Source of the DNA: Candidatus Bathyarchaeota archaeon
Lineage (GTDB): Archaea > Thermoproteota > Bathyarchaeia > Bathyarchaeales > Bathyarchaeaceae
DNA length: 37,351 bases
NCBI GenBank assembly: GCA_026967815.1
Contig: JAPUUO010000004.1
Coordinates: 1-37,351 of the forward strand
Direction of reading: 5' to 3'
Shown here: positions 8,188-15,669 of the stretch, in pieces
Position numbering within the stretch: the stretch's first letter is position 1
How the letters are laid out: every line of letters begins with the position of its first letter
The notes under the pieces: generated by a model
Databases searched by the model: none
Told to the model about the DNA's origin: nothing
The model's input: the letters and a program-made list of their open reading frames with translations, nothing else
Position numbers and translations under genes: made by a program

Positions 8188-9399
8188 TTGCTCGGGAAAC
8201 ATTGGTTGAAGCCTACGGGTATCTCTCGAAGAGATTTCTTCACAGTCTTTATTCTATTATTCAATGCCCTTACTTGGCTTTACATGACAGTGTTAATGAT
8301 AGACTCTATCATAGGTAATCTTGATATTGCGTCCACAATTTGGACGATTTTTTATGCTTCAGTGGTTTCATCTAGCATAGTCGGTTCAATCTTATCGAGC
8401 AAAATTGAAAGGCTTAACTTTCTGTATTTTTGGATGGCGCTTGGAGCAGTTGCATCGTTTTCACCTGCTATTGCAAATGATTTGTCGATTGTTAACACCT
8501 CTATATCGTGTCTCCTCTTAGGGGTTTCAGTTGGGTTAGGTATGCCTTCCGCTTTATCCTACTTTGCAGACTTGACGCAAATTGAAAATCGAGGGCGCAT
8601 AGGTGGAATTATATTTTTGACTGCGAATCTAGGCGTTTTTCCTCTTGCACTTCCATTTATGTTACTTAATTCTACTATTAGCTCGTTAACCTTAGCTATT
8701 TGGAGAGGTTTAGGGCTTGTCTTCTTTTTGTCGTTTAAACCAAAAGACAAACATGAAAAGAAACTTGGAAAGAGAAAACAAGCATCCTTTACCGATATCT
8801 TTCAAGACAAATCGTTTATTCTCTATCTCATTCCTTGGATAATGTTCACTTTCATAGATCGTTTGGGAGGAGAGTTTTTTGGGCGCCAATTGGAAGAAGC
8901 ATTGATCGGAAGCATTTCTGCCCTCTTTGGAGGGTTCTTAGCAGACAGCATTGGAAGAAAACGGGTGGTGGTTTATGGTTTTATCCTTCTAGGAATTGCA
9001 TATGGTATAGTAGGAATTGCTCCAACAATGCTTTTGCCCAGATATCTTTATTTGACCTTAGATGGGTTTGCAGCCGGCATTCTGTCGGTAACATGCTTAC
9101 TGATTCTGTGGGGAGATTTATCTCAATCTGGACGTAGAGAGAAATACTACGTAATAGGAAGCATCCCGCTCTTCCTGACCAGCCTAGTACCAATCCATTT
9201 GTCTCCATACATTGCGCTAATCCCTCTGAATGCCACCTTTTCCATTGCCAGTTTTTTCTTGTTTTTGGCTGTTTTACCTTTAATATATGCTCCTGAGACT
9301 TTGCCAGAGAAGAAAATTCGACTTAGGCAATTGCAAAGCTATGCAGAAAAGGCTAGGAAGCTTAGCGAAAAACATTTGAAGAGCAGTACACTGAATTAG
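8188..9399 (+). CDS. Major facilitator superfamily transporter
   Basis: A 403-residue membrane protein with about 11-12 hydrophobic segments. The halves are joined by a charged loop near residues 188-205 (FKPKDKHEKKLGKRKQ). The MFS motif between helices is visible as GGFLADSIGRKRVVVYGF near residues 250-270, and IENRGRIGGI near 132-142 is the equivalent in the first half. The substrate cannot be inferred. The start is TTG 8188, the first possible start after an in-frame TAG at 8182-8184; the ribosome site is poor, so the protein may begin slightly later. It converges on the ParA gene and overlaps its end by four bases. Confidence 0.8.
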   Translation: MLGKHWLKPTGISRRDFFTVFILLFNALTWLYMTVLMIDSIIGNLDIASTIWTIFYASVVSSSIVGSILSSKIERLNFLYFWMALGAVASFSPAIANDLSIVNTSISCLLLGVSVGLGMPSALSYFADLTQIENRGRIGGIIFLTANLGVFPLALPFMLLNSTISSLTLAIWRGLGLVFFLSFKPKDKHEKKLGKRKQASFTDIFQDKSFILYLIPWIMFTFIDRLGGEFFGRQLEEALIGSISALFGGFLADSIGRKRVVVYGFILLGIAYGIVGIAPTMLLPRYLYLTLDGFAAGILSVTCLLILWGDLSQSGRREKYYVIGSIPLFLTSLVPIHLSPYIALIPLNATFSIASFFLFLAVLPLIYAPETLPEKKIRLRQLQSYAEKARKLSEKHLKSSTLN

Positions 9400-10172
9400 A
9401 GTGTTTCAATTGTTGTGGCTACTCTCTCCAAGATTTTGACGAATGGGTGGTCTGGGTTCTCGTTGGAAAACACTATGGTTCCTCCTGATCGGAGTATGTC
9501 GCAGAAGCAAGGAACCATGTCTACTAGCGGCAAACTGGAGTTGTTAACAAGCTTTTTTGCTAGCTCTTGTCGGTGGCCTTTTGTTGTGAGGAAATTGGCG
9601 AATACTTTGTTCATTAGTAAGCCTGTTTTCTTCTCGAAGAGATCATACAGTTCGTCTATCATTCTTTGAGTTCCTTTTATGTCTGATATGTCCATTCCGC
9701 TGACTACAAGCACGAGGTCAGCACTGACAATAGCGTTTATCGATGAATACTGTAACCCGGGACTGGTGTCAAAGATGATATAGTCAATGTGCTTGTCATT
9801 TAGAAGTGAGTTTTTAAGAGACAAAAGGCGTCCTAATGCTTTCATTTCCCATTTTCTGTCTTTTGCGCTCATCTCGCGAATGGCTTCAGTGCTCGGATTG
9901 GCGAATCCAACGAGAAGTTTGCCTCGCTTAGCGTAGGTTTTAGAGAGGTCAACCAAAACCTTCTTTATGTCGCAGACTCCGTTGAGATAGTCGTTTATCC
10001 AGTACTCAGTATTTTTGGCTTTAAGTATAGATTGAAGACTTGGAGCTCGAAAGTCTAAATCGAAGAGACAAACACTCTTTCCTCTGTTAGCGTACAATGC
10101 CGCTAGATTTAGAGAAAGCAGGGTTTTGCCGGTTCCACCCTTGTATGAGTGAATTGCTATGATTTTTGCCAT
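9396..10172 (-). CDS. MinD/ParA-type ATPase
   Basis: A 258-residue deviant-Walker ATPase. The P-loop is KGGTGKT at residues 11-17, the switch-I region is FDLDFRAPS at 37-45, and the Walker B is YIIFDTSPGL at 131-140. Proteins of this class dimerise with ATP and move or place cargo such as DNA, chemoreceptor arrays or the division apparatus. No amphipathic C-terminal membrane helix like that of MinD is obvious, favouring a ParA/Soj-like role. Its first 16 bases overlap the end of an upstream winged-helix gene, so both are translated together. The pair recalls ParA-ParB-like units, but the partner is not a known ParB. Confidence 0.85.
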   Translation of the reverse strand: MAKIIAIHSYKGGTGKTLLSLNLAALYANRGKSVCLFDLDFRAPSLQSILKAKNTEYWINDYLNGVCDIKKVLVDLSKTYAKRGKLLVGFANPSTEAIREMSAKDRKWEMKALGRLLSLKNSLLNDKHIDYIIFDTSPGLQYSSINAIVSADLVLVVSGMDISDIKGTQRMIDELYDLFEKKTGLLMNKVFANFLTTKGHRQELAKKLVNNSSLPLVDMVPCFCDILRSGGTIVFSNENPDHPFVKILERVATTIETL

Positions 10173-10543
10173 GTTTTGTTCCCTTCGTCTTTGTCAACGT
10201 AAAAATAGGCTTTTCGACCTCTCCTCTCTTTTTTCAAGTACCCCATCATAACAAGCTGGTTAAGATAGCTGCTTTCAACAGCTCTCGCTCGCTTTGTTTG
10301 TTCAGCTACTTCTTCCGCAGTAGCTTGCTCAAACTTGCAAATGGTTATGGCGGTCTTCCTAAGATGGTCAGGCAGAGAAAGAAGTGTCATTACATCTAAG
10401 ACATCGGGGATCTCAGTATTCGATTCAGAGCTATGCTTCTGCAGTTCGATTATAACCTCCATTTTCTCATTGAGGCTGTCGAGGCTTTCCTTAATTTTTT
10501 GTAGCAATCGCGTATGAGTGCCTTCCAACTTTCGAACTGTCAA
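10157..10543 (-). CDS. Winged-helix DNA-binding protein paired with the ParA-like ATPase
   Basis: A 128-residue protein. Residues about 8-45 form a heptad-rich helix (LLQKIKESLDSLNEKMEVII), followed by a winged helix at 52-120: LPDHLRKTAITI, then TAEEVAEQTKRARAVESSYL as helix-turn-helix and GYLKKERRGRKAYFYV as wing. It resembles MarR/TrmB-type domains. The 16-base overlap with the downstream ParA-like gene implies translational coupling and a joint function, possibly as the DNA adaptor for the ATPase. The start is TTG 10543 with no clear ribosome site, so the exact N-terminus is unsure. Confidence 0.72.
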   Translation of the reverse strand: MTVRKLEGTHTRLLQKIKESLDSLNEKMEVIIELQKHSSESNTEIPDVLDVMTLLSLPDHLRKTAITICKFEQATAEEVAEQTKRARAVESSYLNQLVMMGYLKKERRGRKAYFYVDKDEGNKTWQKS

Positions 10544-11004
10544 AGGTTTGAGTCTCCACGTGTGTTTGACACATCTACAGAAACCTAGAGCTATGGAATC
10601 TATTAAGTCTTACGACACACTTCTATGTATTCGCAATACTGTGAACAAATGCCGCAAGAAATGTAAGATGCTGTGGCTTCAGCGTGTTTTGGAGATTTAA
10701 ACTGAAGTTAGCTTCATTCTTGTAGGAACTGAGTCTTATCAATAACGCGTCAAAGATGAAGATGAAACGTATCATGAGTCAGAAGCCGAACCAGCGTTTT
10801 TGTATCCATTATCATGAAGTCTTCAAGCAAAATTTTCACCACTATTATTCGTTAGTTAGAATGCTAATAAAACAGGTTTCAGCGGGAACTGGAATTCGAT
10901 GTCTGGTATATTGCGAAAACTGATTAATCTTCTATGGGAAAAAACAGGCTTATTGGAATTAAAAATCTTGAGAAATTCTAGACTTTCTTGGATGTAACTT
11001 TCGG
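10544..11004. other. 460-base stretch without a convincing gene
   Basis: Two short open frames exist here: a continuation to 10700 on the plus strand and a 55-codon frame from ATG 10756 to 10923. Neither has a good ribosome site or protein-like composition. I see no tRNA, repeat or clear RNA fold. The region may hold the promoter of the winged-helix/ParA pair at its left end. Confidence 0.4.
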
Positions 11005-11304
11005 TTAGTAGAGAGAGGGTGGTAGGCGTTTGCCCTGTGCTTCTTCGATGATGGGCAAAACTGTCTTGAGTTCCCTGAAATACTTAAGTACCGTTAGTCC
11101 CCGTTCGGTTATAGCATAAACTATGCGCTTCTTTCCTACTGTCTTTTCTTCGATAAGATCTTGTTGCATTAGAAAATTCAAGTATTCTTTTAGGACGCTA
11201 CAGTTAACGTTGGCTTTATACATTATGTGAGTTAACTTTAAAGGTCCGTGGCGGGCCAAAACTTTCAGGATATCAACGTACATTTCCAGTTTGGATCTAC
11301 GCAA
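11005..11304 (-). CDS. Small archaeal winged-helix regulator (HTH_45-like)
   Basis: A 99-residue DNA-binding protein. It follows the common archaeal pattern RSKLEMYVDILKVLARHGPL, then KLTHIMYKANVNCSVLKEYL (helix-turn-helix), LIEEKTVGKKRIVYAITERG (wing), and a C-terminal helix FRELKTVLPII likely used for dimerisation. This is the short winged-helix family related to virus-encoded F93-type proteins. A 70-residue helical protein gene lies just upstream on the same strand, 46 bases away. The target genes are unknown. Confidence 0.85.
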   Translation of the reverse strand: MRRSKLEMYVDILKVLARHGPLKLTHIMYKANVNCSVLKEYLNFLMQQDLIEEKTVGKKRIVYAITERGLTVLKYFRELKTVLPIIEEAQGKRLPPSLY

Positions 11305-11350
11305 TACAAACCCACCTTTTCATACGTTTATTGATTTCTATATAAATGAT

Positions 11351-11563
11351 TTATGGATTTAGACTATGTTTTCTAGGACTGGAAGCCTTTGCTTTTGACT
11401 GGATCTCTGTGAAAACGACCATTCTGTTAATGAAAGCAGTTACCAAATCGTCTGCTAGGATTTTCTGTAGATCTTCAGAGAGCTTTTTCATTTCCTCCTG
11501 AAAGATTTGCAGAATCTTCTTTTCGAGTCTTTTATGTTTAGCTTGAGTAGTGATTCTTTCCAA
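11351..11563 (-). CDS. Small helical protein of unknown function
   Basis: A 70-residue protein, mostly two charged helices (KRLEKKILQIFQEEMKKL and DDLVTAFINRMVVFTEIQSK), with a basic, disordered tail. It has no signal peptide, membrane segment or metal site. It is upstream of, and probably co-transcribed with, the winged-helix gene at 11005, and divergent from the Sm-like gene. The ATG at 11563 is preceded by AAAGGTTG, a plausible ribosome site. Composition and position support a real gene, but I recognise no family. Confidence 0.6.
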   Translation of the reverse strand: MERITTQAKHKRLEKKILQIFQEEMKKLSEDLQKILADDLVTAFINRMVVFTEIQSKAKASSPRKHSLNP

Positions 11564-11671
11564 CCTTTATCCTCCACTTTTCTGCCTTTTGAGGGGTTGG
11601 TATTTAACTAGTTTATGAATCCCGAATACACATTTTGATGTTAGCCCTGACTGAGAGAAGTTTCATAAAAC

Positions 11672-11679
11672 TTTTATAT
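11672..11679 (+). promoter_or_regulatory. TATA-box of the Sm-like gene
   Basis: TTTTATAT, with an A-rich stretch in front, lies 43-50 bases before ATG 11722. The predicted transcript start near 11700 lies inside the longer frame opened at 11635, which supports ATG 11722 as the true start. Confidence 0.6.
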
Positions 11680-11721
11680 GTAGTGGGGGTCGTCAATATA
11701 GCGTTGATTGGCGGTGCTTTG

Positions 11722-11961
11722 ATGGAACCCAGCAAGAAACCATTGAACGTTCTAACGAAACGCTTGGATACCTACATCATGATTACTCTGAAGAATGGAG
11801 TAGAATACAGAGGCACAATGGTTCAGTGCGACGGCTTCATGAACATACTCCTAAACGGCGCCTCTGAACACATAAACGACAAAGTAACAGCAAATTATGG
11901 AAACATTCTTGTCCGAGGGAACAACATACTTTACATAACCATTGATGTTCCACATAAGTAG
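11722..11961 (+). CDS. Sm-like archaeal protein (LSm / snRNP homologue)
   Basis: A 79-residue Sm fold. The Sm1 motif is seen in ITLKNGVEYRGTMVQCDGFMNILL, split as strand 2-4 residues about 25-48, and Sm2 as ILVRGNNILYITI near residues 63-75. These proteins form heptameric rings that bind U-rich RNA and take part in RNA processing. ATG 11722 was chosen because the family normally begins shortly before the first helix (KKPLNVLTKRLD) and because the TATA-box at 11672 lies at the right distance. The extra 29 upstream residues from 11635 look unlike any Sm protein. Monocistronic. Confidence 0.92.
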   Translation: MEPSKKPLNVLTKRLDTYIMITLKNGVEYRGTMVQCDGFMNILLNGASEHINDKVTANYGNILVRGNNILYITIDVPHK

Positions 11962-12049
11962 CTTGAGCCACTTTATACGGCATCCAATTATCTTATGTTC
12001 TCGAAAGCGATAAGCAATTGTGACTATCTAGCTTTGGAAGGTTCGTGAT

Positions 12050-13162
12050 TTGCGCAAAATGATTCCTATAAATGCTCCCCAAACCGATGAACGCGAAATT
12101 GAAATGGTCACCAAGGTTTTGAAAAGTGGCAACTTAACTGCGCGTGTTGGAAGTAGCTCTATGGTTGCAGACTTTGAACAAGCCTACGCCAAACTTGTGG
12201 AGTCGAAACATGCAATTGCAGTGAGTAGCGGTACGGCCGCTCTTCACATGGCACTTTTGGCAGCAGGAGTAAAGCTAAACGATGAGGTTATTATCCCAAG
12301 CTTTACATTCGTTGCAACGGCTGAAGCCGTGGTGTTATGTGGTGCAAAACCGGTTTTTGTCGACATTGACCCTCTGACCTATAACCTTGACCCAGAAGAA
12401 TTTAGGAAAGCCATAAACTCCAAGACCAAGGCTTTGATACCTGTAGATTTGTATGGACTTTCCGCAGATATGCAAGCCTTAAGCAAGATCGCTAGAGAGC
12501 ACAATTTGGCTGTTATCGAAGATGCAGCTCAAGCTCATGGAGCTGTCTACAAAAGGAAACCACCAGGCTATTTTGCAGATATGACCTGCTGGAGTTTCTA
12601 CGCCAGCAAAAACATGACTACGGGTGAAGGAGGTATGATTACGACTAACAATGATGAATCTGCTGATGTGCTTCGCTGTACGAGATCGCATGGAGAAAAA
12701 GGCGAGTATGTGTCGTTCATGCTTGGACATAACTATCGCATGCCAGAAATGGAAGCAGCAATCGGCCTAACTCAGATGGAAAAGCTTCCAGCCTTTTTAG
12801 AAAAGAGACGTAGGAATGCTGAGCGCTTAACTGAAAGATTAAGTCTTGTAAAACGTTTGGCATTGCCAAAGGAACCAGAAGGTTACAGACATAGCTGGTA
12901 TCTCTACACGACCAGGCTTGAGGATGGTAATCGAGCAGAGAGAGACGGAACTATAGAAGAATTGCGGAAACGCGGCATAGGCGCAACCGTTTACTACGGC
13001 ACACCAATTCATCTTATGCCTTTTTATCGCCAATTCGCAACCCATAATCTTCCAAGAGCAGAAAAGGCTTCAGAGCAAGTGATTTCGTTGCCGATTCATC
13101 CGGGCGTCACGTTGCAAGAAATAGATTATATTGCTGATTCTGTTATTGAAGTTGTCGGATAA
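12050..13162 (+). CDS. DegT/DnrJ/EryC1/StrS-family PLP aminotransferase
   Basis: A 370-residue fold-type I enzyme. The PLP-binding lysine is K187 in WSFYASKNMTTGEGG, the aspartate that contacts the pyridine nitrogen is D158 (IEDAAQAHGA), and the cofactor phosphate region is SSGTAALHMAL near 59-69. Relatives transfer an amino group from glutamate or glutamine to keto-sugars for surface glycans or antibiotics. No other sugar-nucleotide genes are nearby, so the substrate is unknown. The start is TTG 12050, 7 bases after GGAAGGT; ATG 12059 is the alternative. A COG2403-type gene follows after 66 bases on the same strand. Confidence 0.88.
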   Translation: MRKMIPINAPQTDEREIEMVTKVLKSGNLTARVGSSSMVADFEQAYAKLVESKHAIAVSSGTAALHMALLAAGVKLNDEVIIPSFTFVATAEAVVLCGAKPVFVDIDPLTYNLDPEEFRKAINSKTKALIPVDLYGLSADMQALSKIAREHNLAVIEDAAQAHGAVYKRKPPGYFADMTCWSFYASKNMTTGEGGMITTNNDESADVLRCTRSHGEKGEYVSFMLGHNYRMPEMEAAIGLTQMEKLPAFLEKRRRNAERLTERLSLVKRLALPKEPEGYRHSWYLYTTRLEDGNRAERDGTIEELRKRGIGATVYYGTPIHLMPFYRQFATHNLPRAEKASEQVISLPIHPGVTLQEIDYIADSVIEVVG

Positions 13163-13228
13163 CGGTTAAGGCTTATATTATGAGAGAGGAAATATGGTTT
13201 CCAACTTAGTTGAGGAGGACTGCTGGCA

Positions 13229-14554
13229 TTGGCGAAAAAGACCCGAGTTATTATTATGGGGGCCGCTGGACGCGACTTCCACAACTTCAATGTCTACTAC
13301 CGAAACAATCCGGAATATGAAGTCGTAGCTTTCACAGCGACGCAGATACCTGGCATCGAAAAACGTGCTTACCCTACGGAACTGGCGGGTTCCGACTATC
13401 CAAACGGGATACCTATCTATCCCGAGAAAGATTTACCCGAACTAATCAAGAAATACAGCATAAATGAAGTAGTCTTTGCTTACAGCGATGTGCCACATGA
13501 ATATGTGATGCACCAAGCCTCTACAGTCTTAGCCAATGGTGCTGACTTTCGACTTATGGGTCCCTTCGCAACAATGCTAGAGGCTAAAATGCCAGTGATC
13601 TCTATATGTGCTGTCAGGACGGGTTCTGGGAAGAGCCAGACTTCAAGAAGAGTAACAGAAATATTGAGGAAAAAGAGCTTCAGAGTTGTTGTTGTTAGGC
13701 ATCCAATGCCCTACGGCGACTTAACCAAGCAAGTGTGTCAGCGTTTCGCTTCACATGAAGACCTAGACAAACATGAATGCACCATTGAAGAACGCGAAGA
13801 ATACGAACCCCACATCAACAATGGAATAATTGTTTACGCAGGAGTTGATTACGAAATAATTCTGCGAGAAGCAGAGAAGGAAGCGGACATAATCGTCTGG
13901 GATGGAGGTAACAACGACCTGCCGTTTTACAAGCCAGATCTCCACATTGTTGTCGCCGACCCTCACCGTCCGGGGCATGAAGTTGCTTATCACCCTGGAG
14001 AAACCAACGTGCGTATGGCAGATGTAATTGTCATAAACAAGGTGGACACCGCTGACCGTACGAACATCGCAACCGTTAAAAAAAACGTGAAGAGATTGAA
14101 TCCGAAAGCGATCGTAATAGAAGCAGCATCACCTATAACCGTTGACAAGCCTGAACTGATCAAGGGCAAAAAGGTCCTCGTAGTTGAAGACGGACCAACC
14201 ATAACTCATGGCAACATGCCCTACGGAGCTGGAACCATCGCGGCAAAAAGGCTAGGCGCAACAGAGATAGTGAACCCCCGCCCGTACGCAGTTGGCTCCA
14301 TCGTGAAAACCTTTGAGAAATACACTCATTTAGGCGCTGTTCTCCCAGCAGTGGGGTACGGTACAGAGCAAATGAAAGAGCTTGAAGAAACAATCAACAA
14401 GACACCATGCGACGTTGTTCTTATCGGAACTCCAATCGATTTAAGACAAGTTTTGCAGTTGAATAAGCCTGCTGCAAGAGCTAACTATGAACTTAAGGAA
14501 CTTAGCAAACCATCTTTGGAGGATATTTTGGAGCAGCAGTTTCCCCGGAAATGA
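13229..14554 (+). CDS. COG2403 P-loop protein, cyclic 2,3-diphosphoglycerate synthetase-like
   Basis: A 441-residue protein. Residues 1-115 form a Rossmann-like N-terminal domain (RVIIMGAAGRDFHNF). A P-loop follows at 128-139 (AVRTGSGKSQTS), and a GTPase-like VIVINKVDTAD lies near 265-275. This arrangement matches the archaeal COG2403 family that includes cyclic 2,3-diphosphoglycerate synthetase of methanogens. The enzyme makes a solute and phosphate reserve there, but most COG2403 members have no tested role, so the reaction here is open. The start is TTG 13229 with a strong GAGGAGG site 10 bases before. It is probably co-transcribed with the DegT aminotransferase. A decayed antiporter gene begins within its stop codon (ATGA overlap). 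Confidence 0.8.
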   Translation: MAKKTRVIIMGAAGRDFHNFNVYYRNNPEYEVVAFTATQIPGIEKRAYPTELAGSDYPNGIPIYPEKDLPELIKKYSINEVVFAYSDVPHEYVMHQASTVLANGADFRLMGPFATMLEAKMPVISICAVRTGSGKSQTSRRVTEILRKKSFRVVVVRHPMPYGDLTKQVCQRFASHEDLDKHECTIEEREEYEPHINNGIIVYAGVDYEIILREAEKEADIIVWDGGNNDLPFYKPDLHIVVADPHRPGHEVAYHPGETNVRMADVIVINKVDTADRTNIATVKKNVKRLNPKAIVIEAASPITVDKPELIKGKKVLVVEDGPTITHGNMPYGAGTIAAKRLGATEIVNPRPYAVGSIVKTFEKYTHLGAVLPAVGYGTEQMKELEETINKTPCDVVLIGTPIDLRQVLQLNKPAARANYELKELSKPSLEDILEQQFPRK

Positions 14555-14900
14555 ATCAACGTACAGTATTTTTTGAGTTGGATCCTTTAATTCTTGCATT
14601 TCTCGTCGCAAGCTTCATAGTCATTTTAGCCTTTTGGGTGAAGAATTTCTCGGAAAACAGTGGTCTATGACCTCGTTTTCCTGCTTGCGTTAGACCTCTT
14701 GCTGGGCCTGTCTTTCAGATTTTTGAATGGGAAATATTGATATCAATAACGCCTTATTTTGTAGCTCTTGCACTTGTCACTGTTCTTTTTGATGGTGGAG
14801 CAAATATGGATAAGAGCAGAATGTGAGAAGTCCGAGAGCATAGGATTAAGCTGTTTCAGTCTTTCTTTTGAGTGTTATTATCGCAGCACGCTGTGAAAAG
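14551..14900 (+). pseudogene. Decayed 5' fragment of a CPA1/NhaP-type Na+/H+ antiporter
   Basis: The ATG at 14551 overlaps the stop of the preceding gene. Frame 1 reads PLILAFLVASFIVILAFWVK, a first antiporter helix. From about 14663 the next frame reads VYDLVFLLALDLLLG, where intact antiporters have a GIPD-LLLxLGLLLG segment. At about 14703 frame 1 resumes with GPVFQIF, then SITPYFVALALVTVLFDGG and ANMDKSRM, the typical LALxxILFDGGLNLD stretch, before TGA 14824. A third weak piece (FLLSVIIAAR) follows near 14865-14895. Order and spacing match the first ~110 residues of NhaP-like proteins; the remaining ~300 are missing. Two or more frameshifts and a truncation show a dead gene, unless the short 39-residue product ending at TGA 14668 is still made. 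Confidence 0.72.
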
Positions 14901-14933
14901 AATTCTGAGATAAGCCAACCCACATGCTTGAAT

Positions 14934-15452
14934 TCATACTCGTTCTTGAAATACACTGTGCCATTCCTCCTCTTTGGTGAGATTTGCAAGGGCTTCAGCA
15001 TAGATTTTTACCCTTAAGGATTCAGCATCTCCTCGTGCTGGGTCTTTGATGTGTTTTTGTCCGATGATTTTGAGCTGTTTCAACATTGCCAATGCCAATT
15101 TTTCGAGGGTTCTTGATGAAACCTCGGAAACGTGATGGTATAATTGGAAGACGCTGAACATCCCTCTTAGATGTTCTATCTGTGTCCGTATGAAGTACCT
15201 TTGAACATCCTTGGGTATATGAGCAGGATCGATGATGAGTAAAGCTGCTATGGGAGCGTAGAATTTTTGTAGGATGCCGTGTTCTTCAGCCTCAACCTTG
15301 TCTATGTTTATGAGCCCAGTATCCTTGAGTAGGTGCAGTTGATAGCCGACGGCGGCCTTCGTCAGACCCAGCTGTTCGGAGAGCTGAGTTTCTGTCATTG
15401 GATATTTACTTAGTAAACGCATGATTTCGGTCCGCGTGTAGTCGGCGAGCAA
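14934..15452 (-). CDS. ArsR-like winged-helix regulator
   Basis: Residues 1-60 of this 172-residue reading form an ArsR-type winged helix: ADYTRTEIMRLLSKYPMT, then ETQLSEQLGLTKAAVGYQL (recognition helix), LLKDTGLINID. A helical C-terminal part of about 100 residues follows, with no cysteine metal site. TTG 15452 is the first standard start, but the upstream in-frame sequence LPRKAVYIVDNPESIKL is the usual beginning of this family. The real start is therefore probably near 15500-15506, behind GGAGGGG at 15514-15520, and would have to be CTG or ACG. The gene is divergent from a cation exchanger, with a palindrome between them that it may bind. Confidence 0.82.
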   Translation of the reverse strand: MLADYTRTEIMRLLSKYPMTETQLSEQLGLTKAAVGYQLHLLKDTGLINIDKVEAEEHGILQKFYAPIAALLIIDPAHIPKDVQRYFIRTQIEHLRGMFSVFQLYHHVSEVSSRTLEKLALAMLKQLKIIGQKHIKDPARGDAESLRVKIYAEALANLTKEEEWHSVFQERV

Positions 15453-15606
15453 TTTGATGCTCTCAGGATTATCTACGATGTAGACGGCTTTTCTGGGCAG
15501 AGTCGTACCTACACCCCTCCATTATGTACTCTATGACAATTAGAATTATGAATATTTATTACTATGACTCAGCTATAAGTATTAAACCGATATAAATAAT
15601 TAAAAC

Positions 15607-15622
15607 GTTAAACTCGTTTAAC
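15607..15622. promoter_or_regulatory. Palindrome GTTAAAC-TC-GTTTAAC upstream of the exchanger
   Basis: A perfect 7-bp inverted repeat with a 2-base centre, located 48 bases before the exchanger start and about 100-150 bases before the ArsR-like gene. Its place in a divergent regulator/transporter region makes it a likely operator. TATA-like sequences lie on both sides (GATATAAATAATT near 15590, and AATTTAAG near 15624). Confidence 0.55.
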
Positions 15623-15669
15623 TAATTTAAGATTAGGTAAATGCGTCGCATCTGTAGCGGGTGTCCTAG

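Noticed and set aside
10756-10923. 55-codon open frame from ATG 10756
   Set aside because: No ribosome site or promoter, odd composition, and no recognisable motif.
11635-11721. Longer N-terminus for the Sm-like protein
   Set aside because: The TATA-box at 11672 lies inside this stretch, and Sm proteins do not have such an extension.
14668-14670. TGA in the antiporter remnant as a selenocysteine codon
   Set aside because: A neighbouring frame restores the expected antiporter sequence across this point, so a pair of frameshifts explains it better; no selenocysteine element is visible.
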